The notes under the pieces are model-generated. The model ran no database searches. It had not been told where the DNA came from and saw nothing but the letters and a program-made list of their open reading frames with translations. A stretch of DNA of 64,000 nucleotides, taken from Mycolicibacterium hodleri (GTDB lineage Bacteria > Actinomycetota > Actinomycetes > Mycobacteriales > Mycobacteriaceae). Numbering within the stretch: position 1 is the first letter of the stretch; every line of letters starts with the position of its first letter. The position numbers and the translations under genes were made by a program. Shown here piece after piece: positions 18,718 to 28,158 of this stretch. The stretch is from NCBI RefSeq assembly GCF_006439015.1, contig NZ_RCZG01000005.1:62001-126000 (forward strand), given 5' to 3'.

Positions 18718-20694
18718 ATGTGGTCGAGTGGTGACGTGACGCACCCTCTGGATCCCCTATCGAGTGACGAATTCACCGCTGTCGCTGCGTTGTTGCACCG
18801 CGAGCACCAGGTGCGAGCCACCCCGTTGGCGACGACCGAGCCGGGTTGGCGGTTCGCCTCGATCGAGATGGCCGAACCGAGCAAGGATGAGCTGCGCAGG
18901 TTCGAGAGGGACGGCGCCATACCCGTTCGGCGCGCGACCGCCATCTGCTTCAACAGGTCCACCAACGAGACCTTCAAGAGCGTGGTCTCGCTCAGCGATG
19001 ATCGCGTCGAGACGTTCGACCACGTTCCGGGCGTCCAGGCGAACTTCACCGTCGACGAATTCGTCGAATGCGACCAGGTGCTTCGCGCTCATCCCGACGT
19101 GATCGATGCGCTCGCCAAGCGGGGGATCACCGATCTCGACAGTGTCTTCATGGACACCTGGACCTTCGGCGATGCCGTCGCACCAACCGAGTACCGCGAC
19201 CGCAGGCTGGGCTGGTCGGACACGTGGCGCAAGGACGCCCCTGGCGCCAATCCGTACGCACATCTGGTCAGCGGTCTGCACTGCGTCATCGACCTGAACA
19301 CCATGGAGGTGCTTCGGGTGGAGGACGGCGGTCCGTTTGCTGGGGCGGCGGTCGAAACCCCGGACGTGATGGGCGAATACGCGCAGAAGCACATTCCCGA
19401 GCGTATTCGGGCGGCGTCCACCCGCGAGCCGTTGAAGCCGCTGCTCATCACGCAGCCGGAGGGGCCGTCGTTCACGCTCGACGGAAACCTCCTGCGATGG
19501 CAGAACTGGTCGCTGCGCATCGGCTTCAACTACCGGGAGGGCCTGACCCTGCACACGGTGCGTTATCGCGACGGTGATCGTGAGCGCTCGGTCGCCCACC
19601 GGATGTCGTTCGCCGAGATGATCGTGCCGTACCGCGACTCGTCGGCCGATCACTACCGCCGCACCGCATTCGACATCGGCGAGTGGGGGCTCGGGTTCAT
19701 GACCACTTCGCTCGAGCTCGGCTGCGACTGCCTCGGCGAAATCCGCTACCTCGACGCCGTCGTGCATGACAGCAAGGGTGAGCCGTACACCATCACCAAC
19801 GCGATCTGCATCCACGAGGAGGACGGCGCCGTGCTGTGGAAGCACGTCGATCACGACGCGGGTGCCGAGGTGCGACGGATCCGTCGGCTCACGATTTCGT
19901 TCCACGTGACGGTCGCCAACTACGAGTACCTGGTCTATTGGCGCCTTTATCAGGACGGCAACATCGAGTGCGAGGTCCGGGCCACCGGCATCATGGTCAC
20001 CACGCCGCTCGCGCCGGGTGCGCAGAATCAGAATGGGACGCTGGTCGACGAGCGCACCTATGCCCCGTTCCACCAACACTTCCTGGTCGCTCGCCTGGAC
20101 ATGGACGTCGACGGCGGGAACAACACCGTGTTCATGTCGGAGTCGTACGCGGAGCCAATGGGACCCGACAATCCCTACGGACTCTCCCTCGTCACGCGGA
20201 ACGTTCCACTGCGCACCGAGTCAGAGGGCAAGCAAGACTTCAACTTCGACACGCAGCGCACCTGGAAGGTCGTCAACACCAACGTCACCAACTCCCTTGG
20301 CACCCATCCCTCCTACAAGTTGGTGCCCGGCGGAGCCATCCCTCCGATGTTCGACCCCGCCTCGCCAGTGCTGAAGCGCGCCAACGTGATCGGCCACACT
20401 GTCTGGGTGACACCGAACTCGGCCGCCGAGCGTTGGCCCGCGGGCGAGTTCGTCAACCAGTCAGTCGAGGACACCGGTCTGGGGCGGTGGACCAAGGCGA
20501 ACCGCTCCATCGACAACACAGACGTCGTCCTCTGGTATGTGTTCGGGCTGCACCACATCACACGCCCCGAGGACTGGCCGGTCATGCCGGTCGACGTCGT
20601 GTCGTTCTGGCTCAAGCCGTTCGGGTTCTTCGATCGCAACCCGGCGCTGGACGTGCTGCCCACCGCTTCGGACGCCTGCCACGCCCAGGGTTGA
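18718..20694 (+). CDS. Copper-containing primary-amine oxidase
   Basis: 658-residue quinoprotein oxidising primary amines to aldehydes with release of ammonia and hydrogen peroxide. The topaquinone precursor is Tyr402 in TVANYEYLVYW (N-Y-E/D). The catalytic-base region is YRRTAFDIGEWG, with the aspartate in FDIGE; two copper histidines are in PFHQHFLVARLD and the third lies in LHHITRPEDWPVMPVD. Start could be ATG 18718 or GTG 18736. It is followed after 4 bp by the kinase/lipocalin-like fusion at 20699, so amine catabolism and that gene are probably co-expressed. Confidence 0.93.
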   Translation: MWSSGDVTHPLDPLSSDEFTAVAALLHREHQVRATPLATTEPGWRFASIEMAEPSKDELRRFERDGAIPVRRATAICFNRSTNETFKSVVSLSDDRVETFDHVPGVQANFTVDEFVECDQVLRAHPDVIDALAKRGITDLDSVFMDTWTFGDAVAPTEYRDRRLGWSDTWRKDAPGANPYAHLVSGLHCVIDLNTMEVLRVEDGGPFAGAAVETPDVMGEYAQKHIPERIRAASTREPLKPLLITQPEGPSFTLDGNLLRWQNWSLRIGFNYREGLTLHTVRYRDGDRERSVAHRMSFAEMIVPYRDSSADHYRRTAFDIGEWGLGFMTTSLELGCDCLGEIRYLDAVVHDSKGEPYTITNAICIHEEDGAVLWKHVDHDAGAEVRRIRRLTISFHVTVANYEYLVYWRLYQDGNIECEVRATGIMVTTPLAPGAQNQNGTLVDERTYAPFHQHFLVARLDMDVDGGNNTVFMSESYAEPMGPDNPYGLSLVTRNVPLRTESEGKQDFNFDTQRTWKVVNTNVTNSLGTHPSYKLVPGGAIPPMFDPASPVLKRANVIGHTVWVTPNSAAERWPAGEFVNQSVEDTGLGRWTKANRSIDNTDVVLWYVFGLHHITRPEDWPVMPVDVVSFWLKPFGFFDRNPALDVLPTASDACHAQG

Positions 20695-20698
20695 TCAC

Positions 20699-22693
20699 GT
20701 GCACGCCACGAACGCCCTCATCGAACGACCCGCCGACCTCACGGCCGACTGGCTGACGGCGACGATCGGAGCAGGCACGGTCGCCGACTTCACCTTCGAT
20801 CGCATCGGCACCGGCCAGATGAGTGAGTGCTACCGCGTGGCGCTCACCTACACAGACGGCGAGGACGGACCTGCGTCGGTAGTCCTGAAGGTCGCCGCCG
20901 CCGATCCCAGTAGCAGGCAGACCGGTTTGGCCATGGGACTTTACGAGCGGGAGGTGCGCTTCTACACCGACATTGCCCCGGGCCTCGGCTCGGGGAGTGT
21001 CGTCGCGCCCTGCCACCATGCCGCCTACGACCCGGCCACCGGAGTCTTCGACCTGCTGCTGGGCGACGCCGTACCCGCCGTCGTCGGTGACGAGATCGGT
21101 GGCGCGTCGATCGAGCAGGCGAGGATGGCGGTCACCCAACTGGGTCGCGTCCACGGGCCCCTTCTCGCCGACGCCGCCCTGGCCGGTGCGGGGTGGCTCA
21201 ATCGGGAGTCGCCGCTGAGTCAGAGTCTGATGGCGGCGCTCTACGCGGGGTTCATCGACCGCTACCGCGACGACATCGCCCCCGAACACCGCGAGGTGTG
21301 TGAGCGACTGGTGGCGGCGTTCGACGTCTACCTCGCTGACGAGGCCGCATCGGGCCGGCCTCAGGGCCTGGTCCATGGCGACTATCGTCTGGACAACATG
21401 CTCTTCGGTTCCGACGGTGCCGATCGCCCACTCACCGTGGTGGATTGGCAGACCGTCACGTGGGGTCCGGCCCTGACCGACGTCGCCTACTTCCTCGGCT
21501 GCGCACTGCCCGTCGAGGAGCGCCGTGTTCACGGCGACGCCCTGTTGCAGGCCTATCACGACGCGCTCGGACCGGACGCCGCGCTCACCATCGACGACGT
21601 CCGCGAGGGTGTCCGTCGCCAGAGCTTCTTCGGCGTGATGATGTCGATCGTGTCGCCCATGCTGGTCGCGCGCACCGAGCGCGGCGACCGAATGTTCATG
21701 ACGATGATCGAGCGGCACTGTACGCACGTGCTCGACATGAATGCGTTGAGCGTCCTGCCCGAGCCGACGACACCGGAACCGTTGCAGCCCAACGTCGAAG
21801 ACGAGGGCTTGCACCAGCCGACTGACGAAGCGCTGTGGAGCGAGAGCTGGTACTTCGACTTCGCCGACCCCGGCCAGGGCGTCGGCGGCTGGCTGCGGCT
21901 TGGCCTGATCCCGAACCAGGGTCACGCCTGGATCAACGCGTTGGTGTGCGGGCCGCACATACCCACCATCGCCGTCCTCGACTTCGAGGCCGACCTGCCG
22001 GAGGACCACGCCCACGTGCACGGTCACGGGGTGGACCTGGAACTCGACGCCGTCGTCCCGTTGCAGTCCTACCGGGTGTCGCTACGCGGCCGCGGCGAGG
22101 CCTACGACGACCCCGCCGATCTCCTGCGGGGCGTGTCCGGCCGCCCCGTCGACCTCGAAATGGACCTGGTGTGGACCACGGCGGGAACGCCGTACCAGTA
22201 CCGCTTCTCGACCCGGTACGAGATCCCGTGCACGGTGTCGGGCACGGTGCACGCCGACGGGCAGCAATACCAGTTCACCGGTGTCGCCGGGCAGCGGGAC
22301 CATTCGTGGGCGGCGCGAGACTGGTGGAGCATGGACTGGGTGTGGAGCGCACTGCATCTCGACGACGGCACCCACGTCCACGGTCTCGATCTGAGGATCC
22401 CCGGCGCCCCGCCGATGGCGGCCGGGTACGTCCAGCGGGACGGTGACGTCATCGAGCTACAGACGGTCGTCGCCCGAGAGACGTTCGGCGAGAACGACTT
22501 ACCAACCGGAACCACGCTCGAGATCACCCCGGGTGACACCACCGCGACCATCGAGGTGCGTGGGCACGCGCCGGTACTCTTGACGTCGGCCGACGGCCGG
22601 ATCAGCAGGTTTCCGCGGGCCTGGGCCACCGTGACGACCACCGACGGCCGCACCGGCGTCGGCTGGTTGGAGTGGAACCGCAATCAACCGTGA
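20699..22693 (+). CDS. Aminoglycoside-phosphotransferase-fold kinase fused to an AttH/CrtC-like domain
   Basis: 664 residues from GTG 20699, 4 bp after the amine oxidase; the open frame further upstream lies inside that gene. N-terminal half (1-370) is an APH/ecdysteroid-kinase-like small-molecule kinase: [10 protein letters not shown] lysine strand, [13 protein letters not shown] (catalytic HGD.R.DN) and [11 protein letters not shown] (metal DW). C-terminal half (about 400-664) is beta-rich with [17 protein letters not shown] and [12 protein letters not shown], resembling AttH / hydroxyneurosporene-synthase lipocalin-like domains. Substrate unknown. GTGA overlap with the next gene implies coupling. 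Confidence 0.8.
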   Translation: MHATNALIERPADLTADWLTATIGAGTVADFTFDRIGTGQMSECYRVALTYTDGEDGPASVVLKVAAADPSSRQTGLAMGLYEREVRFYTDIAPGLGSGSVVAPCHHAAYDPATGVFDLLLGDAVPAVVGDEIGGASIEQARMAVTQLGRVHGPLLADAALAGAGWLNRESPLSQSLMAALYAGFIDRYRDDIAPEHREVCERLVAAFDVYLADEAASGRPQGLVHGDYRLDNMLFGSDGADRPLTVVDWQTVTWGPALTDVAYFLGCALPVEERRVHGDALLQAYHDALGPDAALTIDDVREGVRRQSFFGVMMSIVSPMLVARTERGDRMFMTMIERHCTHVLDMNALSVLPEPTTPEPLQPNVEDEGLHQPTDEALWSESWYFDFADPGQGVGGWLRLGLIPNQGHAWINALVCGPHIPTIAVLDFEADLPEDHAHVHGHGVDLELDAVVPLQSYRVSLRGRGEAYDDPADLLRGVSGRPVDLEMDLVWTTAGTPYQYRFSTRYEIPCTVSGTVHADGQQYQFTGVAGQRDHSWAARDWWSMDWVWSALHLDDGTHVHGLDLRIPGAPPMAAGYVQRDGDVIELQTVVARETFGENDLPTGTTLEITPGDTTATIEVRGHAPVLLTSADGRISRFPRAWATVTTTDGRTGVGWLEWNRNQP

Positions 22694-23019
22694 CGGTTCT
22701 CAAGTCGATCGTGCTGTTCGTGCTCGCGGCTCTGCTGGAGATCGGTGGCGCGTGGTTGGTCTGGCAGGGCATCAGGGAACACCGGGGCTGGCTCTGGGCC
22801 GGCGCCGGGGTGCTCGCACTGGGTGCCTACGGCTTCGTCGCCGCGTTCCAGCCCGATGCGAACTTCGGGCGGGTGCTCGCCGCGTACGGCGGGATCTTCA
22901 TCGTGGGCTCGCTGCTATGGGGGATGGTGGCCGACGGGTTCCGGCCGGACCGCTGGGACGCCACGGGCGCGACCATCTGCCTGGTGGGCGTCGGCCTGAT
23001 CATGTACGCCCCGCGTTAG
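22690..23019 (+). CDS. YnfA/UPF0060 family small membrane protein
   Basis: 109 residues, four hydrophobic segments, matching the size of the family. Sequence [52 protein letters not shown] and a final [13 protein letters not shown] are typical. Start GTG 22690 overlaps the previous stop as GTGA. The family is related to small multidrug resistance transporters; export of an amine or product from the upstream pair is conceivable but not shown. Its last 4 bases overlap the end of the convergent gene. Confidence 0.9.
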   Translation: MTVLKSIVLFVLAALLEIGGAWLVWQGIREHRGWLWAGAGVLALGAYGFVAAFQPDANFGRVLAAYGGIFIVGSLLWGMVADGFRPDRWDATGATICLVGVGLIMYAPR

Positions 23020-23900
23020 CTCAGGTGCGCGCCGTCGTCGTCGAGGTCGTCGCGACGCAGACCCATGGGGGTCGCGGCGGGAATGTCGCCGGCACCGATG
23101 ACCGACCTGGTGATTGGCGTGAGGGTGCGGAAGAGCAGTTCGAGTTCGGCGTCGTCGAGAGCATCGAACGCCGGCAAGGACAATGCGTCGGTCGAGTCCT
23201 CGAGGTGCTGCTTGAACTCGCGCCCCGAATCCGTCAGTGCCCCTTCGGCATCGAGGATGCCGCGAGCTGAGAGCCGGGCGGCGCAGATGCGCCACTCCTC
23301 GTCGTCGTATTGGCGGCTGCGCATGATGAAGTCCCGGGGCACCAGGTCGGCGACTGCGTGAAGGACGTTGCAGTCGCGTCCGCCGACGCCGTTGGCGACG
23401 AGGACTGCGACGTGGGCGTCCCCGCGCTGTTCACGCAGCAGGGTGGTGGCGTGCCAGAGTTGGGCGACGGGCTCGTCCGGCCACGGCAGGGCCCGATTGG
23501 CCGCGAAGAGTGGGCGCCCGTCCAGGGCAGCGCTGGCGGCGGCCTTCGCCAAGAGATCGGCGGCGACGCGTGCGTCCCCGTCGGTCACGCCGCAGCGTCG
23601 CAGGGCAGCCACCGCCGCAGTCTCTCGCGCGCGTAGGACGTCGGCCGGGCTCGTCAGCTCCCACGCGGCGGGTAGCGCGCCTGCCACGTGCGATGGCGCG
23701 AAGTTGTAGAAGACGGCCGTCACCACCTCAGTGGCCACCGGCCCGAGCGGTGCGGATCGCGCCGCGAAATAGCCCATCCAGAATCCCCGAAGCCCCAACT
23801 GCGCGAATGCCTCTCGGGATTCCGGCGCGAAGTACGTCAAGGCGTGGACGGGTTCGAAGCGGTCGAACAGCCTGCGGGCCGTCGTCGGCGTTCTACTCAT
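23016..23900 (-). CDS. SCO6745-family helical protein
   Basis: 294 residues of a largely alpha-helical actinobacterial family without assigned reaction. Recognisable pieces: [49 protein letters not shown], and a late winged-helix-like [15 protein letters not shown]...[12 protein letters not shown] segment. The C-terminus is strongly acidic. Starts 8 bp inside the end of the GntR-type regulator gene, so they are probably co-transcribed from the regulator promoter. Confidence 0.75.
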   Translation of the reverse strand: MSRTPTTARRLFDRFEPVHALTYFAPESREAFAQLGLRGFWMGYFAARSAPLGPVATEVVTAVFYNFAPSHVAGALPAAWELTSPADVLRARETAAVAALRRCGVTDGDARVAADLLAKAAASAALDGRPLFAANRALPWPDEPVAQLWHATTLLREQRGDAHVAVLVANGVGGRDCNVLHAVADLVPRDFIMRSRQYDDEEWRICAARLSARGILDAEGALTDSGREFKQHLEDSTDALSLPAFDALDDAELELLFRTLTPITRSVIGAGDIPAATPMGLRRDDLDDDGAHLS

Positions 23901-24621
23901 GCGATCCCTCTCCGGTCGAGCTGACGTGGCTCATCGCTTCGTCGATGATCTCCCTCATCGCACGCTCTGCGGCCATCTCGTCGCGCAGCCGAATTGCACG
24001 GGCGACTTCGTCGTGCAACGCGATGGCGACCGGGTTCGGCGTCTCCGGCATCATGCCGTGATGGGTGCGTCCGGCCAGCACCTCTGCGACGACACCGTTG
24101 AGGGCGCGGAACATCTCGTTACCGCTAGCCTCGAGAAGTGTTTGATGAAAGACCTTGTCCGCCAACAGATACGATTCCAGATCTCCGGATCGGCCGTGCA
24201 TCACCATGTCCGAGGCGGCGGCTGCCATGATGCGGCACTGATGGGGATCGGCGCGGCGGGCGGCCAGAGCGGCCGCGGCCGGCTCGAACCCGCGGCGCAG
24301 CTCGGACAGCGACACCAATTGCGCTGCGCGGTCGCCGGATTCGAGCCTCCACCGGATGATCCGAGGATCGAAGACATTCCATCGGGCCGCGGGTTGGATG
24401 GTGATGCCGACCCGGCGACGGGAGGCGACGAGGCCCATCGATTCGAGGACCCGCACGGCCTCGCGGGCGACACTGCGTGACACCCCGTACTGCGCCCCGA
24501 CACCCTCGAGGTTGATCACGCCGCCGGCGGGCAACGCCCCCGACACGATCTCGGCGCCGATGCCCGTCAGCACGTTGTCATGTAGAGCGCTGACGTTTGA
24601 CGGGATGGTCACGCCATACAT
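23893..24621 (-). CDS. gntR: GntR/FadR-type regulator, probably of gluconate use
   Basis: 242 residues: N-terminal winged helix (LHDNVLTGIGAEIVSGALPA, YGVSRSVAREAVRVLESMGLV) and an FCD-type C-terminal domain (ADKVFHQTLLEASGNEMF, LHDEVARAIRLRDEMAAERA) with the histidines and aspartate expected to bind a metal and a small organic acid. Divergently transcribed from gluconate kinase and permease genes, so repression relieved by gluconate or its phosphate is likely. Starts at 24621; the shared 127-bp gap contains overlapping inverted repeats. Confidence 0.88.
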   Translation of the reverse strand: MYGVTIPSNVSALHDNVLTGIGAEIVSGALPAGGVINLEGVGAQYGVSRSVAREAVRVLESMGLVASRRRVGITIQPAARWNVFDPRIIRWRLESGDRAAQLVSLSELRRGFEPAAAALAARRADPHQCRIMAAAASDMVMHGRSGDLESYLLADKVFHQTLLEASGNEMFRALNGVVAEVLAGRTHHGMMPETPNPVAIALHDEVARAIRLRDEMAAERAMREIIDEAMSHVSSTGEGSHE

Positions 24622-24702
24622 GTTGTCATAAAGTTTGCCAGGTGCCCTAAAGGCGGATGTTTCACCTGCAGGGTTGCAATAAGCAGACTATTGAGGCACT
24701 CT

Positions 24703-24731
24703 GTGTGATGCCAGACACAACGTATGGCATC
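24703..24731. promoter_or_regulatory. Overlapping inverted repeats before gntK, candidate GntR operator
   Basis: GATGCCA (24707-24713) pairs with TGGCATC (24725-24731), spacer 11 bp. TGTGT (24703-24707) pairs with ACACA around the same GATGCCAG segment. The arms end 17 bp upstream of the gntK start, where a bound repressor would block transcription or initiation. Confidence 0.45.
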
Positions 24732-24748
24732 GAATCTGGAGGTAGGCG

Positions 24749-25249
24749 ATGGCGGCGCCAATCGTGGTGATGGGTGTGTCGGGCTCGGGCAAGTCGACCG
24801 TGGGCGCTGCCCTCGCGCAGCGTCTGCGGGTTCCCTTCGCCGACGCGGATGACTTCCACCCCGAGGCCAACATCGCCAAGATGACTGCGGGTCACGCCCT
24901 CGACGACGACGACCGACGGCCGTGGCTGGATTCGATCGGGGAGTGGCTGACCGCTCACGCGGAAGGCGGTGTGATGAGCTGCTCGGCGCTCAAGGCCGCG
25001 TATCGCGACCAATTGCGGAGCCACTGCGCCGGCGTCCGGTTCCTACACCTGTTCGGGACGCCCGAGGTAATCGGGCGCAGACAGGCGAGCCGGCCGGGCC
25101 ACTTCATGCCCGCGTCACTGATGGCCTCGCAGTTCGCCACCCTGGAGCCACTGGCGGCAGGCGAGAACGGCGTCGACATCGACGTCGACCAGAACATCGA
25201 TTCCATCGTGGACGAATACGTCACGCTGACTGAACGGAAGATCCGATGA
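24749..25249 (+). CDS. gntK: Gluconate kinase
   Basis: 166-residue P-loop gluconokinase producing 6-phosphogluconate for the pentose phosphate pathway. Walker A is MGVSGSGKSTVG; DADDFHPEANIAKM is the gluconate-binding signature and MSCSALKAAYRDQLR follows. The ribosome-binding site GGAGG is 6 bp before ATG 24749. Its stop overlaps the permease start (ATGA, 25246-25249). Confidence 0.95.
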   Translation: MAAPIVVMGVSGSGKSTVGAALAQRLRVPFADADDFHPEANIAKMTAGHALDDDDRRPWLDSIGEWLTAHAEGGVMSCSALKAAYRDQLRSHCAGVRFLHLFGTPEVIGRRQASRPGHFMPASLMASQFATLEPLAAGENGVDIDVDQNIDSIVDEYVTLTERKIR

Positions 25250-26646
25250 TCAACGGAATTACCCTGCTTGCCGACGACGCGCCGAAGCTCACCGAGCCCG
25301 TGGGCTCCGGCTGGCACCTGGTCCTGGCGTTCCTCATCGGCATCGCGGTAATCGTCGTGCTGATCACCCTCGTCAAACTGCACCCGTTCCTCTCGTTGAT
25401 GTTCGGCGCGCTGACGGTGGGAATCGTCGCGGGGGAGAACCTCACCACGGTGCTGGCCTCGTTCACCAAGGGATTCGGCGATACTGCGGCTAGCGTCGGT
25501 ATCCTCATCGCGCTCGGTGCGATGTTCGCCAAGCTGCTAGCCGATTCCGGCGGCGCCGACGAGATCGTCGACACCATCGTGGGACACGCCTCGCCGCGCA
25601 TGCTGCCATGGGCGATGGCCCTTGTCGGCGCGATCATCGGCCTCCCCATGTTCTTCGAGATCGGCCTCGTGCTGTTGATACCGGTGATCTACCTGGTGTC
25701 GCGTCGTTCGCAGCTCTCTCTGATCACCGTCGGAATCCCGGCTCTGGCAGGCCTGTCGGCGATGCACGGATTCGTGCCACCGCATCCGGGTCCGCTGACC
25801 GCCGTCGGGCTGCTCAATGCGGATCTCGGCGTCACGCTGGCTCTCGGTGTCGTGGTGGCGATCCCGACCATCGTGCTGGCGGGACCTCTGTTCGGAAAAC
25901 TCGCAGGAAAGTGGGTCGTCGTCGATGCGCCCGACACCTTCGACGCGGACCGCTTCGCCGACGGCGAGACGCATCGCCGACCCTCGTTCGGCGTCACGCT
26001 GTTCAGCGTTCTGCTGCCCGTCGCCCTGATGCTGGGCAAGGCGCTGGTCGACATCTTCATCGACGACAAGTCGAATGTGATCCGGCTGGTGTTCGACACC
26101 CTTGGCACCCCGCTGATCGCGCTGCTCATCGCCGTCATCGTCGGCATGTTCACCCTCGGTCGAGGCGCCGGGATGAAGCGCAACGAGATCACCAAGTGCA
26201 TCGAGTCCGGACTCCCGCCGGTAGCCGGAATCATCTTGATCGTCGCCGCCGGCGGCGGGTTCAAGCAGGTGCTCGTCGACACTGGCATCGGCACGCTATT
26301 GGCCCGCTGGGCTGAGGGCGCGAACATCTCGGTGCTGGTGCTGGCCTGGCTGATCGCGGTATTGATCCGGCTCGCGACGGGGTCGGCGACGGTCGCCACG
26401 ATTACCGCCTCGTCGCTGATCGTCCCTCTGGTGGAGGGCATGCCGACCGGTCAGGTCTCCCTAGTGGTCCTCGCCGTCGGCGCCGGGTCGCTCTTCTTCT
26501 CCCATGTGAACGACGCTGGCTTCTGGCTGGTCAACCAGTACTTCCGACTCAGCGTCGGCCAGACCATCAAGACGTGGTCGATCATGGAGACGGTGCTGTC
26601 GGTCAGCGGCCTTGCGGTGGTGCTATTGCTCGGCCTGGTGATTTAA
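25246..26646 (+). CDS. gntP: GntP-family gluconate:H+ symporter
   Basis: 466-residue permease with about 12-14 hydrophobic segments. Family stretches: LKLHPFLSLMFGALTVGI region, GMFAKLLADSGGADEI, the MHGFVPPHPGPLTAVG loop and LVVLAVGAGSLFFSHVNDAG with FWLVNQYF near the end. Translationally coupled to gntK. Imports gluconate or a related sugar acid. Confidence 0.94.
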   Translation: MINGITLLADDAPKLTEPVGSGWHLVLAFLIGIAVIVVLITLVKLHPFLSLMFGALTVGIVAGENLTTVLASFTKGFGDTAASVGILIALGAMFAKLLADSGGADEIVDTIVGHASPRMLPWAMALVGAIIGLPMFFEIGLVLLIPVIYLVSRRSQLSLITVGIPALAGLSAMHGFVPPHPGPLTAVGLLNADLGVTLALGVVVAIPTIVLAGPLFGKLAGKWVVVDAPDTFDADRFADGETHRRPSFGVTLFSVLLPVALMLGKALVDIFIDDKSNVIRLVFDTLGTPLIALLIAVIVGMFTLGRGAGMKRNEITKCIESGLPPVAGIILIVAAGGGFKQVLVDTGIGTLLARWAEGANISVLVLAWLIAVLIRLATGSATVATITASSLIVPLVEGMPTGQVSLVVLAVGAGSLFFSHVNDAGFWLVNQYFRLSVGQTIKTWSIMETVLSVSGLAVVLLLGLVI

Positions 26647-26659
26647 CCGGGCTGGCGGG

Positions 26660-27130
26660 CTACCCCTCCAGGACCTGGGTGCCGCCCGCCAGTTCGTCGT
26701 GCTTGCCCTGTTTGGTGGGGCTACCGCTGATGGTCACGGCGATGACGATGATCGCAATCACCCCTAGCAGGCCGCCGATGAACGGAACGATGGGCAGCAG
26801 CGTGAACGCGTTGCGGATCGCGGACTGCTGCAGATCGGGCTTGGGGCTGTCCGCGGGCCCGCGGACCCTCAGTCCGAGCATCTTCTTGCCGGGCGTCCAT
26901 CCCTGGGAGACCTCGAACGCCACGAAGTAGACGAACATGAGCAGACCGGTGAACAACCCCGTCACCATGACGTTCGACCACGTATTGGTGACGAAGCCAA
27001 CGACGAAGCCGACGATTCCCACGAGGAATCCGTCGACCACTCTGGCGAAGAAGCGGGGCAAAAGTGCACCCGCCTCGATGCGGTCGTATCGAGGTGCGCC
27101 GTACTGCGGGTCGAAGCCGCCGGTAGTCAT
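26660..27130 (-). CDS. RDD family membrane protein
   Basis: 156 residues. Typical RDD layout: LLPRFFARVVDGFLVGIVGF (the R..D pair), a second hydrophobic segment around VTGLFTGLLMFVYFVAFE, the GWTPGKKMLGLRVRG loop and a last pair of segments ending VIAIIVIAVTISG. A short Gly/Tyr-rich soluble N-terminus precedes. The function of RDD proteins is generally unclear; some transport ions. Convergent with gntP, 14 bp apart. Confidence 0.85.
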   Translation of the reverse strand: MTTGGFDPQYGAPRYDRIEAGALLPRFFARVVDGFLVGIVGFVVGFVTNTWSNVMVTGLFTGLLMFVYFVAFEVSQGWTPGKKMLGLRVRGPADSPKPDLQQSAIRNAFTLLPIVPFIGGLLGVIAIIVIAVTISGSPTKQGKHDELAGGTQVLEG

Positions 27131-27159
27131 GGAGCCAATCTACCGGCGGCATCAGCCTG

Positions 27160-28092
27160 TCAGTTGACGCGCTTCTCGAGTTCCTTCTGCGCGCGCTTGA
27201 GATCCTTGCGGGTCTGCTTGGCCTGCTTGCGGCTTGCCGTGACGAGTTCCGCACGACGATCCTGCGCGATCTCGGCGAGTTCCGTGCCGCGACCCCGAGC
27301 CTGCTCGGCGAGCTCGGATCCCCGCTCGCGAGCGACCTTGGCCAAGTCAGCACCGCGGTCCTGCGTCAGCTCGGCGAGTTCGTATCCGCGCTTGCGAGCC
27401 TTCTTGGCGAGCTTGGGGGCACGCTCACGCGCCACGTCGGCAAACTCGGTGCCGCGTTCGGCCGCCACGTCGGCTAGTTCGGCACCACGTTCGCGGGCGA
27501 CGTCAGCGAGTTCGCCGCCGCGCTCCAGCGCGACGTTCGCGATCTCGCGGCTACGATGGCTGACCCGGTCGACCAGTTCGCTATCGATGAGAGCGTTCGG
27601 AGCGTCGGGCCCACTTGGCAGAACGGCGGTCACCTTGTCCGTCACCTTTCGTGCGGCACGCTTGCCGCGCCAGCCCAGCGAAGGCCTGCCCTCGGTGTCG
27701 ACGGAGGCGATGATCAGGCCACCGATCAAACCGACGTCGGCGAACAGCGCGCGCCGCTCGGCAGCCTTGCGGGCGGGATCGGTCTCGTTCCAGAATGCGT
27801 GTCCACCAAGGCTTCCGGGCACGACGCTGACGGCGAGCGCAGCCGACGACAGACGCGGAAGGCGGCCCCAGGCGAGGAGCAGGCCGGCGCCGATCTGCAC
27901 ACCTGCGGTGACCTTGGCAACGGTCTCGGCGTTGGTGGGCACATTCGCACCAACGGGATCCGGCAACTTGCTGAGACCCTCGAGGGTGGGCCGGGCGGCG
28001 TCAGCGGCCGGCTTTGGACTCCGTAGGGCCTCTACGCCGCGGGTGATGAAGGTGGTGGCCAGCATGGGACGCGCAATTCGACGGATCAGCAT
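27160..28092 (-). CDS. DoxX-like membrane protein with a C-terminal array of 11-residue repeats
   Basis: 310 residues. The first ~150 residues hold DoxX-type segments (TTFITRGVEALRSP, VQIGAGLLLAWGRLPRLSSA, FADVGLIGGLIIASVD). From about residue 190 comes a run of roughly nine 11-residue units with the pattern RERGxELADVA, e.g. LERGGELADVA, RERGAELADVA, AERGTEFADVA, QDRGADLAKVA, RERGSELAEQA. Eleven residues make three helical turns, so a long amphipathic helix or right-handed coiled coil is expected. Ends in a lysine-rich KQTRKDLKRAQKELEKRVN tail. The array is imperfect at protein level, so it is old. Confidence 0.82.
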   Translation of the reverse strand: MLIRRIARPMLATTFITRGVEALRSPKPAADAARPTLEGLSKLPDPVGANVPTNAETVAKVTAGVQIGAGLLLAWGRLPRLSSAALAVSVVPGSLGGHAFWNETDPARKAAERRALFADVGLIGGLIIASVDTEGRPSLGWRGKRAARKVTDKVTAVLPSGPDAPNALIDSELVDRVSHRSREIANVALERGGELADVARERGAELADVAAERGTEFADVARERAPKLAKKARKRGYELAELTQDRGADLAKVARERGSELAEQARGRGTELAEIAQDRRAELVTASRKQAKQTRKDLKRAQKELEKRVN

Positions 28093-28158
28093 GGGCGGAT
28101 GATACCCGGCAGCGCCCTTTCCAAACCATGATCGCGTGGCGCGCGCCGACGCTCGATG

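Noticed and set aside
18757..20079. 440-codon leftward frame opposite the amine oxidase
   Set aside because: The plus strand carries the topaquinone and copper-ligand motifs; the antisense product has no motif.
27164..28102. 312-codon rightward frame opposite the DoxX-like gene
   Set aside because: It reads the hendecad repeat backwards as arginine/serine-rich sequence; the leftward protein has membrane segments and a coherent repeat.
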